From positions 6,351,149 through 6,415,148 of the forward strand of contig NC_134899.1 of assembly GCF_041734735.1 (NCBI RefSeq): DNA of 64,000 nucleotides, written 5' to 3'. How positions within the stretch are numbered: position 1 is the stretch's first letter; the number at the start of each line of letters is the position of its first letter. This document shows, piece by piece, positions 26,501 through 36,019 of this stretch. The translations under genes were made by a program, and so were the position numbers. The notes below the pieces were generated by a model. The model saw only the letters and a list, made by a program, of their open reading frames with translations, was not told where the DNA came from and searched no databases. The DNA is from Babylonia areolata. Its lineage: Eukaryota; Mollusca; Gastropoda; Neogastropoda; Buccinidae.

Positions 26501-28802
26501 GGTGATGGTGGTGATGATGGTGGTGGGTAGTGATGGTGGTGGTGGTGATGATGGTGGTGGTGATGGTGATGGTGGTGGTGGTGGTGATAGTGGTGGTGGT
26601 GGTGGTGGTGGTGATAGTGATGGTGGTGGTGATAGTGGTGATGGTGGTGATAGTGGTGGTGATAGTGGTGGTGGTGGTAATGGTGGTGGTGATAGTGATG
26701 GTGGTGGTGATAGTGGTGATGGTGGTGATAGTGGTGGTGGTGGTGATGGTGGTGGTGATAGTGGTGGTGGTGGTGATGGTGGTAATGGTGATAATGATGG
26801 TAGTGGTGATGGTGGTGGTGGTGATGGTGGTGGGTAGTGATGGTGGTGGTGGTGATGATGGTGGTGGTGGTGGTGATGATGGTGGTGGTGGTGATGGTGG
26901 TGGTGATGGTGGTGGTGGTGATGGTGGTGGTGGTGGTAATGGTGATGGTGGTGGGTAGTGATGGTGGTGGTGATGATGGTGGTGGTGGTGGTGGTGATGG
27001 TGGTGGTGGTGGTGATGGTGGTGGGTAGTGATGGTGGTGGTGGTGGTGATGGTGGTGGTGGTGGTGATAGTGGTGGTGGTGGTGATAGTGGTGATGGTGA
27101 TAATGATGGTAGTGGTGGTGGTGATGGTGATGATGATGGTGGTGGTGATGGTGGTGGTGGTGATGATGGTGGTGGGTAGTGATGGTGGTGATGGTGGTGG
27201 TGGTGATGATGGTGGTGATGGTGGTGATGGTGATGATGATGGTGATGATGGTGGTGATGGTGGTGATGGTGATAGTGGTGGTGGTGGTGATGATGGTAAT
27301 GGTGGTGGTGTTGGTGATGGTGATAGTGGTGGTGATGGTGATGTAGGTGGTGTGGTGGTGGTGATAGTGGTGGTGGTGGTGGTGGTGGTGACTTTGGTGG
27401 TAGTGGTGATGGTGATGTTGATGGTATGATGATGGTAGTGGCGGTGATGGTAATGATGATTGTGGTGATGGTGATGGTGGTGGTGGTGGTGATGATGATA
27501 AGAATGATTATTATCATGATGAAGATCATCATCATCTATGATAATGATGATAATGATGATGTTAATGATGATGATAATAGATGTATTTGCATTTAGATAT
27601 TCAGAGAGACAGAGAGAGAGAGAGACAGAGAGAGACACAGAGAGTTTTCATACTGCAAAGTCATCAAATTCATGACACATTGTCATAATTGGATAGTGTC
27701 TTCATTTTCCTTTCAAAAGATGTAGGTTGTGTGTACTTGTTTAGCAGTTTGCATGCTAGAATTCGTTTTTTTTTTATTATAAACCTCTGTTATCAAAGTA
27801 TCCCTTAAATAGACTTGGCACAGAAAGGGTTAGAATTCATTAATGCTGAAGTAATTAGAACGATCATTGGTTGTTTTGAAATGGAAGAAGCAAGAATGAA
27901 CAGTTTTTTTGACAAAAAGGGACAGGAACAGTTATCTAGGTTTTCTCAGCGACTTACAGAAACCCCTGAAGAAACAGGCCTCCTTTGCGGTGTTCCAGGC
28001 CACAGGAGACGCGGCACAGCAGTCGCCGACCCGTAGCATGACCCGCGTGACCTTGAAGCGGGATCAGAGGTCGGCGAAGAGCGCGGTGAGCTCGAGCTCC
28101 ATCGGGGTGCTGTCCCAGCAGCACGGCCTGTTCCTGGACCGACAGGCAGTCACCCAGCCCCACAACTCGGCCATGCAGGAGGAGCTGCAGGTCATGGAGA
28201 GGCAGCAGTCCACGGGCAGCCTCAACATCCAGCCACGGACCCACCCCCCACCTGGCCACAAAACTCCAGGACGGGATGGGGGGAACGAACCGGGCCGAGC
28301 CACGTCCAGGCGTTCGGGAGCCCGCTCGGCCAAGTTTGACCGTATCTGCCGCGGGTCAGTGGCGCACAAACTGCGGCGTGCCAAGAGCGGGGGGCTGCTG
28401 GGGAACAGCCTGAGCAGAGAGACGGCCAGGCAGCGGGGACACCAGCCCTGGGAGAGGAGCACGGCCTCCAGCCCTCAGCTGATGGTGGTGGGTGACCGCT
28501 TTGCGGCGGGCTCCTTCATGTCGCCCCTGCTGCGCACCCAGACGCAGTTCTCTCTCAGCAGCCAGCGCATGACCGTCAACTCGCCAGACCTGTACGGGGC
28601 CTTTGACCGCTTGCCTCCCCTGGAACAGGTGCGGATCAGCCTGCGCCACATGGACACGCACGGCGAGGAGGGGCTTGGCAGCAGAGTGTCCTCCCCTTAT
28701 GGTGCGGGGACAGGTGTGGGTGTGGTGGAGGAGCTGAAGCCGTTGGTGAAGTACAGCCCTGATGTGAGGGCACAGTTCAGCCAGCAGGTCAAGTATCACT
28801 GA
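14006..28802 (+). CDS. Uncharacterised four-exon protein gene, 817 residues (overview)
   Basis: Four coding exons join in phase: 14006-15235 (CDS from 14028), 23207-23402, 25853-26059 and 27960-28802. They total 2454 coding bases including TGA, that is 817 residues. Each junction has GT-AG ends and the phases (2, 0, 0) agree without adjustment, which supports the model. About the first 400 residues are acidic and disordered-looking. The middle (about 403-537) has the most ordered-looking segments (HYGYTYPQYFYVQQCRP, AWKGYHGNVYFEPIHIWRV). The last 280 are basic and rich in Ser, Arg and Gln. I do not recognise the family. No signal peptide or membrane segment is visible, so an intracellular protein is likely. 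The gene is convergent with DYNC2H1. Extra exons inside the 8-kb first intron cannot be excluded. Confidence 0.7.
14519..14662 (+). repeat. Coding repeat, LDMGQND-type units
   Basis: Five to six imperfect units of 24-30 bases (TTGGACATGGGACAAAATGA), all multiples of three, encode LDMGQND, LDMGQNDS, LDIGQKGES, LDMGQNGDT, LYTGQNSNT and LDITEES. The reading frame is kept, so the array expanded within coding sequence. Confidence 0.85.
15600..15785. repeat. Imperfect (ATT/GTT/GTA)n trinucleotide tract
   Basis: In the first intron. The trinucleotide period gives apparent valine/leucine-rich open frames. Beyond it, to 16194, the intron carries a retroelement-like tail near 16060-16095 (ACAATAAATTATCTTGTGATC) and nothing coding. 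Confidence 0.75.
16195..17265. repeat. Minisatellite, 45-bp unit, about 24 copies
   Basis: The unit begins CCTCCTGTGATCTGTAATAC and repeats every 45 bases (16321, 16366 and so on). Because 45 is a multiple of three, long open frames run through both strands (about 345-360 residues); they are not genes. Variant positions (CCTGCATGCC, CAGCACGTC, ATCATAAC) cluster in neighbouring units. Confidence 0.92.
17266..19032. other. First-intron stretch without exons
   Basis: Holds poly-pyrimidine sequence, GT runs (17660-17705) and G-rich sequence at 17820-18130, and then the paired microsatellites at 18227-18534. No coding segment with splice sites was found. The proline- and histidine-rich open frames are compositional. 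Confidence 0.5.
18227..18534. repeat. (CT)n(GT)n, then (GT)n and (AC)n in inverted arrangement
   Basis: A compound (CT)n(GT)n lies at 18227-18296. A (GT)n run at about 18408-18458 is followed, after roughly 30 bases, by an (AC)n run at about 18488-18535. The last two are complementary and could form a long hairpin in DNA or in the transcript. Confidence 0.85.
19033..19645 (+). mobile_element. Short foldback-ended element, copy E
   Basis: Full-length plus copy with the terminal TGACTCACTTGTG, internal (GT)n, poly-A middle, ACAAGTGAGTC and the CTCTCTTGT end. It lies in the first intron of the four-exon gene, in sense orientation. Confidence 0.8.
20210..21672. repeat. Minisatellite, 57-bp unit, about 25 copies
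   Basis: Units contain TGTATTGCAGAAGGTAATAC and CAGTTGATTCACAGCAGAGC, every 57 bases. A variant block (AAAGTAACCCAGTACAG) recurs at intervals that are multiples of 57 (for example 21018 and 21303, 285 apart), a higher-order pattern from block duplication. The long open frames on both strands (up to about 548 residues) arise because 57 is a multiple of three. Each unit contains an acceptor-like TTGCAG three bases before a GTAATA, but no real exon matches. Confidence 0.92.
21673..22340. other. First-intron stretch with short duplications
   Basis: Poly-C near 21717-21740; a short repeated segment (ATTGTCACCACTGTGATAAGAGTG near 21858 and 21916); (GGTTA)n near 22070-22087; and a repeated TCATCAGGTACATT motif near 22151 and 22264. 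No supported exon. Confidence 0.5.
22341..22872. repeat. Minisatellite, 40-bp unit, about 13 copies
   Basis: The unit is ATTTATTCATGCTGTTTTTC plus a variable half (CATCCATTGCTTTCCGATCA or its CATGG and CCAATCA versions), repeated every 40 bases. Open frames in three registers are artefacts. Confidence 0.92.
22915..23022. mobile_element. Probable LINE 3' UTR fragment
   Basis: GATACTTATATAGCATCTGTC and TAAGCGCTTTACAAA resemble the 3' end of the L2-like LINEs at 34450-34530 and 49995-50060 (AGCACC-type stem, ATATAAGTATCC). Short and diverged. Confidence 0.35.
23026..23206 (+). repeat. 25-bp minisatellite carrying copies of the exon 2 acceptor
   Basis: Seven 25-base units, each starting GTTCAGAA and containing CATGTCCCATGTCTGT. 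The array runs straight into coding exon 2, whose boundary TGTGTTCAG/AAACACGTCTCATG has the same sequence as the units. Every unit therefore repeats the acceptor and about 14 exonic bases. Confidence 0.88.
23207..23402 (+). CDS. Uncharacterised protein, coding exon 2
   Basis: The first base completes the split codon from exon 1, then the frame reads NTSHAGVETAREAAFQRAMT, continuing to HYGYTYPQYFYVQQCRP and MEPLK. The donor GTGAGC begins at 23403. The exon is more GC-rich than its flanks. An aromatic-rich segment suggests a folded piece. The phase fits exon 1 and exon 3 exactly. A (GT)n run follows 55 bases into the intron. Confidence 0.75.
23830..25830. repeat. 33-bp minisatellite, about 58 copies, two sub-families
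   Basis: Units read GTGAATCTGTCACAC plus CTATCTATGGACTGTTAT in the left part, or TTAACTGTGCACTTTCAT in the right part (from about 25190). The change is fairly sharp, showing separate amplification of two variants. A degenerate last unit (CTATGGACTGTCATCGTGAATGCGTCACAC) ends about 25 bases before the exon 3 acceptor. Open frames through it are artefacts of the 33-base period. Confidence 0.92.
25853..26059 (+). CDS. Uncharacterised protein, coding exon 3
   Basis: Acceptor TGTTGTGGCAG at 25852; donor GTGAGT from 26060; 69 codons, phase 0 at both ends. It encodes AWKGYHGNVYFEPIHIWRV, then a basic Ser/Arg stretch (SAVSRKSSGSRRTTLTART). The donor is followed within 20 bases by the GGT-rich satellite. 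Confidence 0.75.
26077..27530 (+). repeat. 1.45-kb (GGT/GAT)n trinucleotide satellite
   Basis: Nearly pure GGTGGTGAT-type sequence, with a periodic GTGGTGGGTAGTGATGG block (26118, 26175, 26225, 26524, 26830, 26953, 27021, 27173) marking higher-order units. The plus strand is almost devoid of C. It fills the third intron. The poly-His/Thr and poly-Val/Gly frames are artefacts. It grades into GAT/AAT repeats to about 27580, then a GA run at 27605-27645. Confidence 0.92.
27960..28802 (+). CDS. Uncharacterised protein, last coding exon
   Basis: The acceptor is AG at 27958-27959 (TTCTCAGCGACTTACAG). Phase 0: KPLKKQASFAVFQATGD opens the exon and VRAQFSQQVKYH ends it before TGA (28800-28802). It encodes 280 residues, strongly basic and rich in R, S, Q, G and P (for example SMTRVTLKRDQRSAKSA and GARSAKFDRICRGSVAHKLR), with RLPPLEQVRISLRHMDTH near the end. 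It is GC-rich relative to its introns. No domain recognised. The alternative AG at 27948-27949 would break the frame. A SINE begins 35 bases after the stop, so the 3' UTR is at least partly SINE-derived. Confidence 0.75.
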   Translation, partial: KPLKKQASFAVFQATGDAAQQSPTRSMTRVTLKRDQRSAKSAVSSSSIGVLSQQHGLFLDRQAVTQPHNSAMQEELQVMERQQSTGSLNIQPRTHPPPGHKTPGRDGGNEPGRATSRRSGARSAKFDRICRGSVAHKLRRAKSGGLLGNSLSRETARQRGHQPWERSTASSPQLMVVGDRFAAGSFMSPLLRTQTQFSLSSQRMTVNSPDLYGAFDRLPPLEQVRISLRHMDTHGEEGLGSRVSSPYGAGTGVGVVEELKPLVKYSPDVRAQFSQQVKYH

Positions 28803-28836
28803 ACACACAGCTCACACAGTGCACTGGGTTGTGCTG

Positions 28837-29232
28837 TTTCACTTTCACTTTCTCAAGGAGGCATCACTGCATTCGGACAAATCCATATACACTACACCAC
28901 ATCTGCTGGGCAGATGCCTGACCAACAACATCATAGTTACCCAACGTGCTTCGTCAGGCCTTGAGTGCATGCATATATATATTTGTGCACCTATCAGAGT
29001 GTATTTCTGCTACAGAACAGAGGACAACACTCTCATTGCCTTGGGTTCTTTTTCAGTGCTGTGCCAAGTGCATGCTAAACACGAGACCTGGGTTTATCAT
29101 CTCATCTGAGAGACTAGACGCTCAGTTTGACTTTTCCAGTCCAACTTGGGAGAAAGAGCGGGGTTCAGACCCAGACCCTCACGGACTGTCTGTATTGGCA
29201 AAGGAGCATCTTAACCATTCTGCCACCTTCCT
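28837..29232 (-). mobile_element. tRNA-derived SINE, family 1
   Basis: On the minus strand a tRNA-like head comes first (GGTGGCAGAATGGTTAAGAT-type A box near 29222, degenerate B box near 29170). The core follows (GAGATGATAAACCCAGG, complement of about 29088-29105), then AGGCCTGACGAAGCACG, CAGATGTGGTG and the CTTGAGAAAGTGAAAGTGAAA end. It sits immediately after the stop codon of the four-exon gene, antisense to it. Confidence 0.8.
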
Positions 29233-29235
29233 TTT

Positions 29236-29692
29236 TTTGTGTGTTCTTTCATATTGTATTACTTTGTATTGTATTGCATTACTGTTTTGTCACAACACAT
29301 TTCTGTGTGTGAAATGCGGGCTGCTTTCTCAGAGGGAGAGCGTGTTGTCACAGTACAGTGCCACCCTTTCCCTGTTCTTCCTGTAAGTGTAGTCCTTTTG
29401 ATGTCAATGTGGACTTTTCTACAGATTGTTTTCAGGGTCAGCCTTTTGTTTCCGAGCATAAGACCTTGGTTTGTTGGTCATCAGTTTAATGTCTGTTCAC
29501 AAATGTGATTTTAGACGGGACCTGGGCTTGTCAGCTCATCCTTACGGGTAGCACCAAAACAACAGGTGTTGAGGTCTGTTGGAGGAGGGGGGGGGGGAAT
29601 AAAAATCCTGGTCCATGTATGGAAGTCAGATCCATGGACACTCACTGCCTAGTGGGGTGGGTGAATCACCGCTAGACCACTGCTCCACAGAA
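29236..29692 (-). mobile_element. Diverged tRNA-derived SINE, family 2
   Basis: Reverse of the 4078-4500 family: the 3' segment (CACAGAAATGTGTTGTGACA type, with the AAATGCGGGCTGCT block) is near 29290-29380, the weakened core near 29390-29560, and the tRNA-like head complement (GAATCACCGCTAGACCACTG) at 29664-29683. More diverged than the 4078 copy. An AATAAA at 29599-29604 on the plus strand could serve the upstream gene, with low confidence. Confidence 0.55.
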
Positions 29693-30449
29693 GTACAGCA
29701 ATAGCACGGCTGCCTGTGGGGTAGAATTTGGGGGCGGGGGGTATGTTTACATTGCTGTGGTTCAAAGAACACCAGAGCAGGTGTTCTCCTAATGTGATAT
29801 GATTATCTTGAGATAACAGGTGTTCAATATCATTGATTGTGATACCGCTGCATTTCTGCAGAAAATGTTTTAACTCAGGAAGAAAGATGTTATAATTTGA
29901 ATTTTAAAAAAAAAAGTTTTGAAATATTGTTGTTTTTTCAGTATTCCACCCCCGAACCCCCCAAAAATTTTGAGTTTTCTGGTATTTTTTTTTTGGGGGG
30001 GGGGTGTTGAAATGTTATCCATCATGGTATCAGGAAAAAAAGAATATGAAAGTGACATGCAGAAAACATTTTAGAATGTATATAGTCAGTTCAGTGAATT
30101 CTGTTTCAAGGGGGTTAAGTATGTTTATAATTTGTGGAATTCAGCTTCAAGGGAATTAATTTGATATTTGTAATTACTGGATTTGCTTTTTTTGTGTGTG
30201 TGAGTTTGATGTTTCAGATCAGATCTTGAACTTCAGGGTGATGGTTTTATCTTTTGATTTAGTCTTTTTTTTTCTTTTATGTGTGTATGTGTGCGTGTGT
30301 GTATGTGTGCATGTGTGTGTGTGTGTGTGTGTGTTTTCACTTTGGGATGACATAGTTCATGAGTGTGGCTTCAGATGTAGAAATGAGCAATGTCGCTCAA
30401 GGCCCGACCAACACCTTGGGTTCATGCACCGGTCAGGCATCTGCTTTTT
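29693..30449. other. Intergenic, no gene seen
   Basis: Short duplicated sentences (TTCAGTTCAGTGAATTCTGTTTCAAG near 30090 and TGTGGAATTCAGCTTCAAG near 30134), a GT run at 30290-30334, and a SINE family 1 fragment at about 30400-30446 (GTCAGGCATCTGCTT). Confidence 0.5.
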
Positions 30450-31060
30450 TGACTCACTTGTGTAAACAAAGTGAGTCTATGTTTTAACCCGGTGTTCGGC
30501 TGTCTGTGTGTGTGTGTGTGTGTGTGTGTGGTAAACTTTAACATTGACATTTTCTCTGCAAATACCTTGTCAGTTGACACCAAATTAGGCATAAAAATAG
30601 GAAAAATTCAGTTCTTTCCAGTCATCTTGTTTAAAACAATACTGCACCTCTTGGATGGGCACACACACAAAAAAATAAATGAAGCCTAATTATATGCAAA
30701 CTGCATTTACTGTTATATTTATATTTTTTGTATTCTCTAAACTTGGCATTTTGATCTGATATTCTGACCAACAACAAGAGCAGTCATTATTATCATTTTT
30801 TGTTCAAACAGGAACTTCTTTTGCTAAGCATGGAAGTTTTATTTGTTTTGCAAACGTTTTGGTGCAGATAGTAAAAAAGGGAAATTACTTTGTAATTAAT
30901 GCTAGGGGACGTAATTCGAATCTGGTTAGGACTTTTTTTTTTCTTTTTTTCTTTTTTTTTTAACACGAAGCTTTATAATAACAAATACAGAACACATTTT
31001 AACAATTAGATATTTTTTAAGTGTATCACAAGTGAGTCTTGAAGGCCTTGCCTCTCTTGT
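30450..31060 (+). mobile_element. Short foldback-ended element, copy F, with a replaced interior
   Basis: Both ends are standard (TGACTCACTTGTG; ACAAGTGAGTC to CTCTCTTGT). From about 30912 to 31015 the family sequence is replaced by a T-rich stretch and ACACGAAGCTTTATAATAAC, so this copy has acquired foreign sequence between the conserved ends. Confidence 0.75.
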
Positions 31061-31429
31061 TTTTTATTTACTTAATATTTTGAGCAGATGTGATGTGGCT
31101 CTGGATCATTCTGCACACTTTGAAATGTCCTTGAAACTTAGACACCATTCCACTCGTTGCAGTTAGAATTGCTTCAACATACATTGCGAACATTGTCTAG
31201 GACTGAAGTGGGTGATTCTGTTGTGGTGACGTATGTACAGTATGTTCCCAGTCTCTCTGCACAGCATGGCAAGGTCTCCTTCAGCATGAAACGGTTTTTT
31301 CTAACCCCTCGACTGCTGGAGCTTGGTGAAGGGAGATCAGTGTGAAGTGCTGTGACTCGTGTTTGTGTGACCAGCAGTGGTCTCCTGCTGTTCTGCTGAT
31401 CAACAGAAATGCAGTCTCAACCTTTGTCT

Positions 31430-32265
31430 TTGAGTTGTAAACTCGGTCTAATCTCAGTGAAGTGATAATCCTTCACTGACAGTCTTATCTCAGTGAAGTG
31501 ATAATCCTTCACTGTCTGTCATATCTCAGTGAGGTGATAGTCCATCACTGACGTCCTGACCTGTAAGCTCTGTCTTATCACAGTGGGGTGACAGCCCTTC
31601 ACTGACATCCTGACCTGTAAGCTCTGTCATATCTCAGTGAGGTGACAGTTCTTCACTGACATCCTGACCTGTAAGCTCTGTCTTATCTCATTGAGGTGAC
31701 AGTTCTTCACTGACGTCCTGACCTGTAAGCTCTGTCTTATCACAGTGAGGTGACAGTGCTTCACTGACATCCTGACCTGTGAGCTCTGTCTTATATCAGT
31801 GAGGTGACAGCCCTTCATTGACATGCTAACCTCTAAGCTCTGTCATATCTCAGTGAGGTGATAGTCCTTCACTGACATCCTGACCTGTAAGCTCTGTCTT
31901 ATCTCAGTGAGGTGATAGTCCTTTACAGACATCCTGACCTGTAAGCTCTTTCTTATCTCAGTGAGGTGACAGCCCTTCATTGACATGCTAACCTCTAAGC
32001 TCTGTCATATCTCAGTGAGGTGATAGTCCCTCACTGACGTCCTGACCTGTAAGCTCTGTCTTATCACAGTGGGGTGACAGCCCTTCACTGACATCCTGAC
32101 CTGTAAGCTCTGTCATATCTCAGTGAGGTGATAGTTCTTCACTGATGTCCTGACCTGCAAGCTCTGTCATAGCTCAGTGAGGTGACAGCCCTTCACTGAC
32201 ATCCTGACCTGTAAGCTCTGTCATATCTCAGTGAGGTGATAGTTCTTCACTGACAAGCAAACTTA
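31430..32265. repeat. Minisatellite, 54-bp unit, about 15 copies
   Basis: Units contain CTGACCTGTAAGCTCTGTC and ATCTCAGTGAGGTGACAG, every 54 bases (31621, 31675 and so on), with shorter diverged units at the left edge. Confidence 0.9.
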
Positions 32266-33148
32266 TCAGCAGTAGTCAAGGTGTTAAAAGAATTTCATTT
32301 GTAGAGATTTTTGGCATTTTTTTCAAAAGAATTTAATTTGTAGAGGTTTTTTTTTTTTTTTTTGTTTTTTTTTGTTTTGTTTTGTCAAGCCAGCTCAAAA
32401 TTGATAAATCTGTCTTCGGCATCAAGGGACAGCCAGCTATAATCATGGAAAGATTGTGTTGTGTTCATAGAGTACTTCCATCCCAAATTGCCATTATATT
32501 ACAGCTGTTGATCTGGAAGGATTCTGTACAGTATTTCCAGTCTGAAGTGTGTGGAATTCTGTTTTCAGCTTGAAGAGATAAGTTATCATTACAGCAGAGT
32601 CCATTTGTAGAGGTCTTGATCCAACCTCCAGTACGTGGTTTGGTCTTTTTTGGCATTAAAGACACAGCTATCATTATGGAAATATGCTGTTCATGTGTAG
32701 AATGCAACATGAAGACACAGCTCTCATTATGTTCCATTTCTTGTGTTTCCAGCATGTATCAAAATTAAACCACCTCTTCAGTTATAAATTATTTTTCATT
32801 GATAGTGTTTTCAGGAGATATTATCATTACACAACAGGCTGCAATTACGGTGGGATTTAAAAGTGTTTGTTGAGCTGTCTCCCCAGTGCTCAGTTCATTG
32901 TTTTTTCAACATGAGGTATTGTTGTATTTATGGAAGGATTCTGTTCCATGTGAAGACTGGTTTCCATCCTGCAGTACATAGGTTTCTCTCTCTGTGATAC
33001 ACAGCTTTGATCATGCAAGGATTCTGGTATTTTCATTTTGTAGAGTGCTTCCAGCCTGCTGTGCATGATTTTTTTTAATCTTTCTGCTTTCTTTTCTGTT
33101 TGATATTTTCAGCCTGCAATGTGTGCACGTGTTTTGAGCTGAAGGTAC
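32266..33148. other. Intergenic, old degenerate tandem structure
   Basis: A poly-T/GTTTT run (32345-32385) followed by diverged segments of roughly 100-150 bases sharing phrases such as CATTATGGAA, GATTCTGT, TTTCCAGCCTGC and TGCAGTACATAGG. This looks like an ancient decayed tandem repeat. No gene. Confidence 0.4.
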
Positions 33149-34560
33149 ATGGGTGTGGAAGTATCTTGTTCGTTTTGTGATGTCACGTCTTACCTGTCAG
33201 ATCGTACACAGAAAGTGTGTGTAAATGGTACATACTCTAGAGTATCTGCCTTGAAATATGGTGTCCCACAAGGGTCCGTCCTAGGTCCTGTTCTTTTCGT
33301 GCTGTATGCGGCTCCTGTGTCGGATGTCATCAGTCATCATGCGATGTCGCATGAGAGCTTTGCTGATGACACACAACTTTATCAGTCGGCTTCCATAGCT
33401 GAATTTGATGCACTGATGACTCAAACACAGGAATGCATTGCTGGCCTAAAGGACTGGATGACTCTCAACAAGCTGCAATTAAATGATGATAAGACTGAAT
33501 TGATGATAACCTGTCCAAAGAAGTTTCGTCAACATCCTTCCTTTCCTGACTCTGTTCTGATCAATAGCACACCTGTTTCACTTTCTCCCTCTGTTCGCAG
33601 TCTTGGTGTAATCCTGGACCAGTCTCTTTCCTTCCAACAGCACATTTCGAATATCTGTAAAGTTGCCAATTTGGAACTGCGTAGAATCAGCTCTATCCGC
33701 CACTATCTCTCAACCGATGCAACCAAGACACTTGTATGCTCTCTGGTTCTCTCAAGATTGGATTACTGCAACTCTCTTTTGGCCGGCCTTCCCAAATACC
33801 TGTTAAACAGACTCCAACGAATTCAGAATAACGCTGCCAGACTCATTTGCAGAGCTTCTAAATTTGACCATGTTTCTCCTCTTCTTCAGTCTCTCCACTG
33901 GTTGCCTGTTTCTGATCGAATAGACTATAAGCTATCCACTCTGACCTTTTCTGCAGTCAACGGATCTGGCCCCAAGTATCTTTCTGAACTCCTCCATATC
34001 TATACCCCGTCTCGCCAGCTCCGTTCTTCCTCTGATACTCGACTTTTCAGGATACCTCGCGTCAGAAGTAAGACCTATGGACACAGATCGTTTTCTTTTC
34101 AATCGCCAAAGACGTGGAACAAGCTCCCTGATAACCTCCGTCATTCTGATTCCCTCGCATCTTTTAAATCTCGTCTCAAAACTCACCTTTTCCCTCAGCA
34201 ATAAGTTCAATTGTGGCAGGTCCACAACTACATACATGTATTCATATGAATGTGTATTGTGTGTGCGTGTGTTTATGTAAGTTTGTGCCTGCCTATGTGT
34301 GCGTATGTGTTAGGGTAGCTGTTAGACACACATGTATGTTAAAATGTATGTATGCAGTGTGTGTGTGTGCGTGCGTGCGTGCGTGTGTGCGTGTGCATGC
34401 GTGCGCGTGTGTGTGTGTGTGTGTGGTCACATTTTGGTGTGTGTATAGATATAATGTTTTATGTTATCAAGGCGTTTTTGTAAAGCACCTAGAGCAGATT
34501 TCTGGATAGTGTGCTATATAAGTATCCATTATTATTATTATTATTATTATGTCTGTCAGT
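33149..34560 (+). mobile_element. L2-like LINE, 5'-truncated
   Basis: An open frame of 351 residues to a stop at 34204 carries the reverse transcriptase palm and thumb: YGVPQGSVLGPVLF, SFADDTQLYQS (the FADD active site), LNDDKTELM, SLGVILDQSLSFQQHI, LSRLDYCNSLLAGLP, LQRIQNNAARLI and FKSRLKTHLFP. The 3' UTR runs about 350 bases with an internal GT/GC tract and ends TATAAGTATCC(ATT)n at 34520-34550, as L2/CR1 elements do. The endonuclease and N-terminal reverse transcriptase parts are missing. It closely matches the copy at 49977-50806. Confidence 0.88.
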
Positions 34561-35078
34561 GCTTGAAGTGTCCTCTTTCTAACAACTTAGAGATAATTTT
34601 AGACGAATTCTTTCATGGCGTGAAAACAAACACTTTTATTGGGGTTCTGTTAACTTTGTATTGTTTCCAGAAAACAATGTGTGGATGTTTCTCTTTTTAA
34701 AATATATGAAAATATAGATGCTTTTAGAAGATTTTTTAAAATATATTAATTTGATAGTGTGGATTTATGTCTTTTAATATGAATTCATAGATTGCGTACA
34801 GAGTTTTGAAAAAGATAACTGTGTCAGATTTGTGTGGCATTCACTTCTGCGTATTTGTATTTAATATTCCTGCCAAATCCATTCGTTCTTGTACATAAGT
34901 GTGTGTGTGGCATATGCGCATATGTATGATTGTGTGTGTGTGTGCGTGTGCGTGTGTGTGTGTGTGTGCAGCTGTAATCAGTTACTTTGATTTGAGCGAG
35001 GTTTATCTTTGTTCAAACATTGCACTGATGAAATGGTGCAGCCTGCCACACTATGGTACATTATCAGCATTACACGGT
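34551..35078. other. Intergenic, AT-rich, no gene seen
   Basis: AT-rich sequence with a GT/GC tract at 34898-34970 and no supported feature. Confidence 0.45.
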
Positions 35079-35272
35079 TTCCATGTTACAGCATTAGTTT
35101 TCCATACTATGCTGCGTTATCAGCATTACACAGTTTCCATGTTACAGCATTAGTTTTCCATACTATGCTGCGTTATCAGCATTACACAGTTTCCATGTTA
35201 CAGCATGTTTTCCATACTATGCTGCGTTATCAGCATTACACAGTTTCCATGTCACATCATTAGTTTTCCAAT
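35079..35272. repeat. Short tandem repeat, about 56-bp unit, 3.5 copies
   Basis: Units contain CCATACTATGCTGCGTTATC and AGCATTACACAGTTTCCATG. One unit is shorter by about 5 bases. Confidence 0.85.
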
Positions 35273-35395
35273 GCAGGAGATACTGATGGGCATATAGTGG
35301 CACCCCTCTTTTTTCTGTTTTTTACTTACTTATATAAACTGTTATTTTCTGTGTAATGTTCTGGAGTCAGAATCCTGTGTGGATAGCAGTTCTGT

Positions 35396-35685
35396 CCAAC
35401 CATCAACTTGACAACAGTAGAGGAGGCAACTACTGTCCTATCTGGGCAAGATTTTGATTAAATATATAATGGAGAGTGTCTTGCCCAAGTTACATCCCTG
35501 CTGTCTTGGCCAAGAGGGTTTTAGGACAGTCAGCATTGGGAAGGTTCCCAAAGGCCAACGAACTTCCCCAAGGCTACAGCACTAAGAGCCAGTGCGATCA
35601 TGACTCCGAGTAATAGTCCTTTACAAGACTGAGCTGTAAATGAATTCCCATTGCAATGGAGAAATGAATTTGTGGGTACATTGTA
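35396..35685. mobile_element. Dispersed repeat, unclassified (copy 1)
   Basis: Matches 54143-54405 in the same orientation: GGAGAGTGTCTTGCCC, GAGGGTTTTAGGACA, GCACTAAGAGCCAGTGC, GAGCTGTAAAT and CCCATTGCAATGGAGAAA. It is SINE-sized with no A/B boxes that I can see. Confidence 0.6.
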
Positions 35686-35971
35686 TATACCTGTCATTGT
35701 ATTGGTATATTGTTTCTTCACCTGCCAGGCATGTGGAGTAGAACATCCATGCCAGAAATCATGTTTTTATATTTTTGCCTTTTTTTTTCTTTTTCTTTTT
35801 TTCTTTTTTTAAAGCAAATCTGTGATATAAATAAAATTTCTGTGATTCTGTATCTGACAGGAAGATATATTTTACATATGTATTAATGATTTTTTATGCA
35901 TATATATATATATTATATATATATATATAATATATATTAAACTATGTGTTGTTTTCACTCAGAGTGTGTGT

Positions 35972-36019
<48 letters not shown>

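Noticed and set aside
26012-27638. Histidine/threonine- and valine/glycine-rich frames of over 500 residues
   Set aside because: Pure trinucleotide satellite inside an intron, read in all frames.
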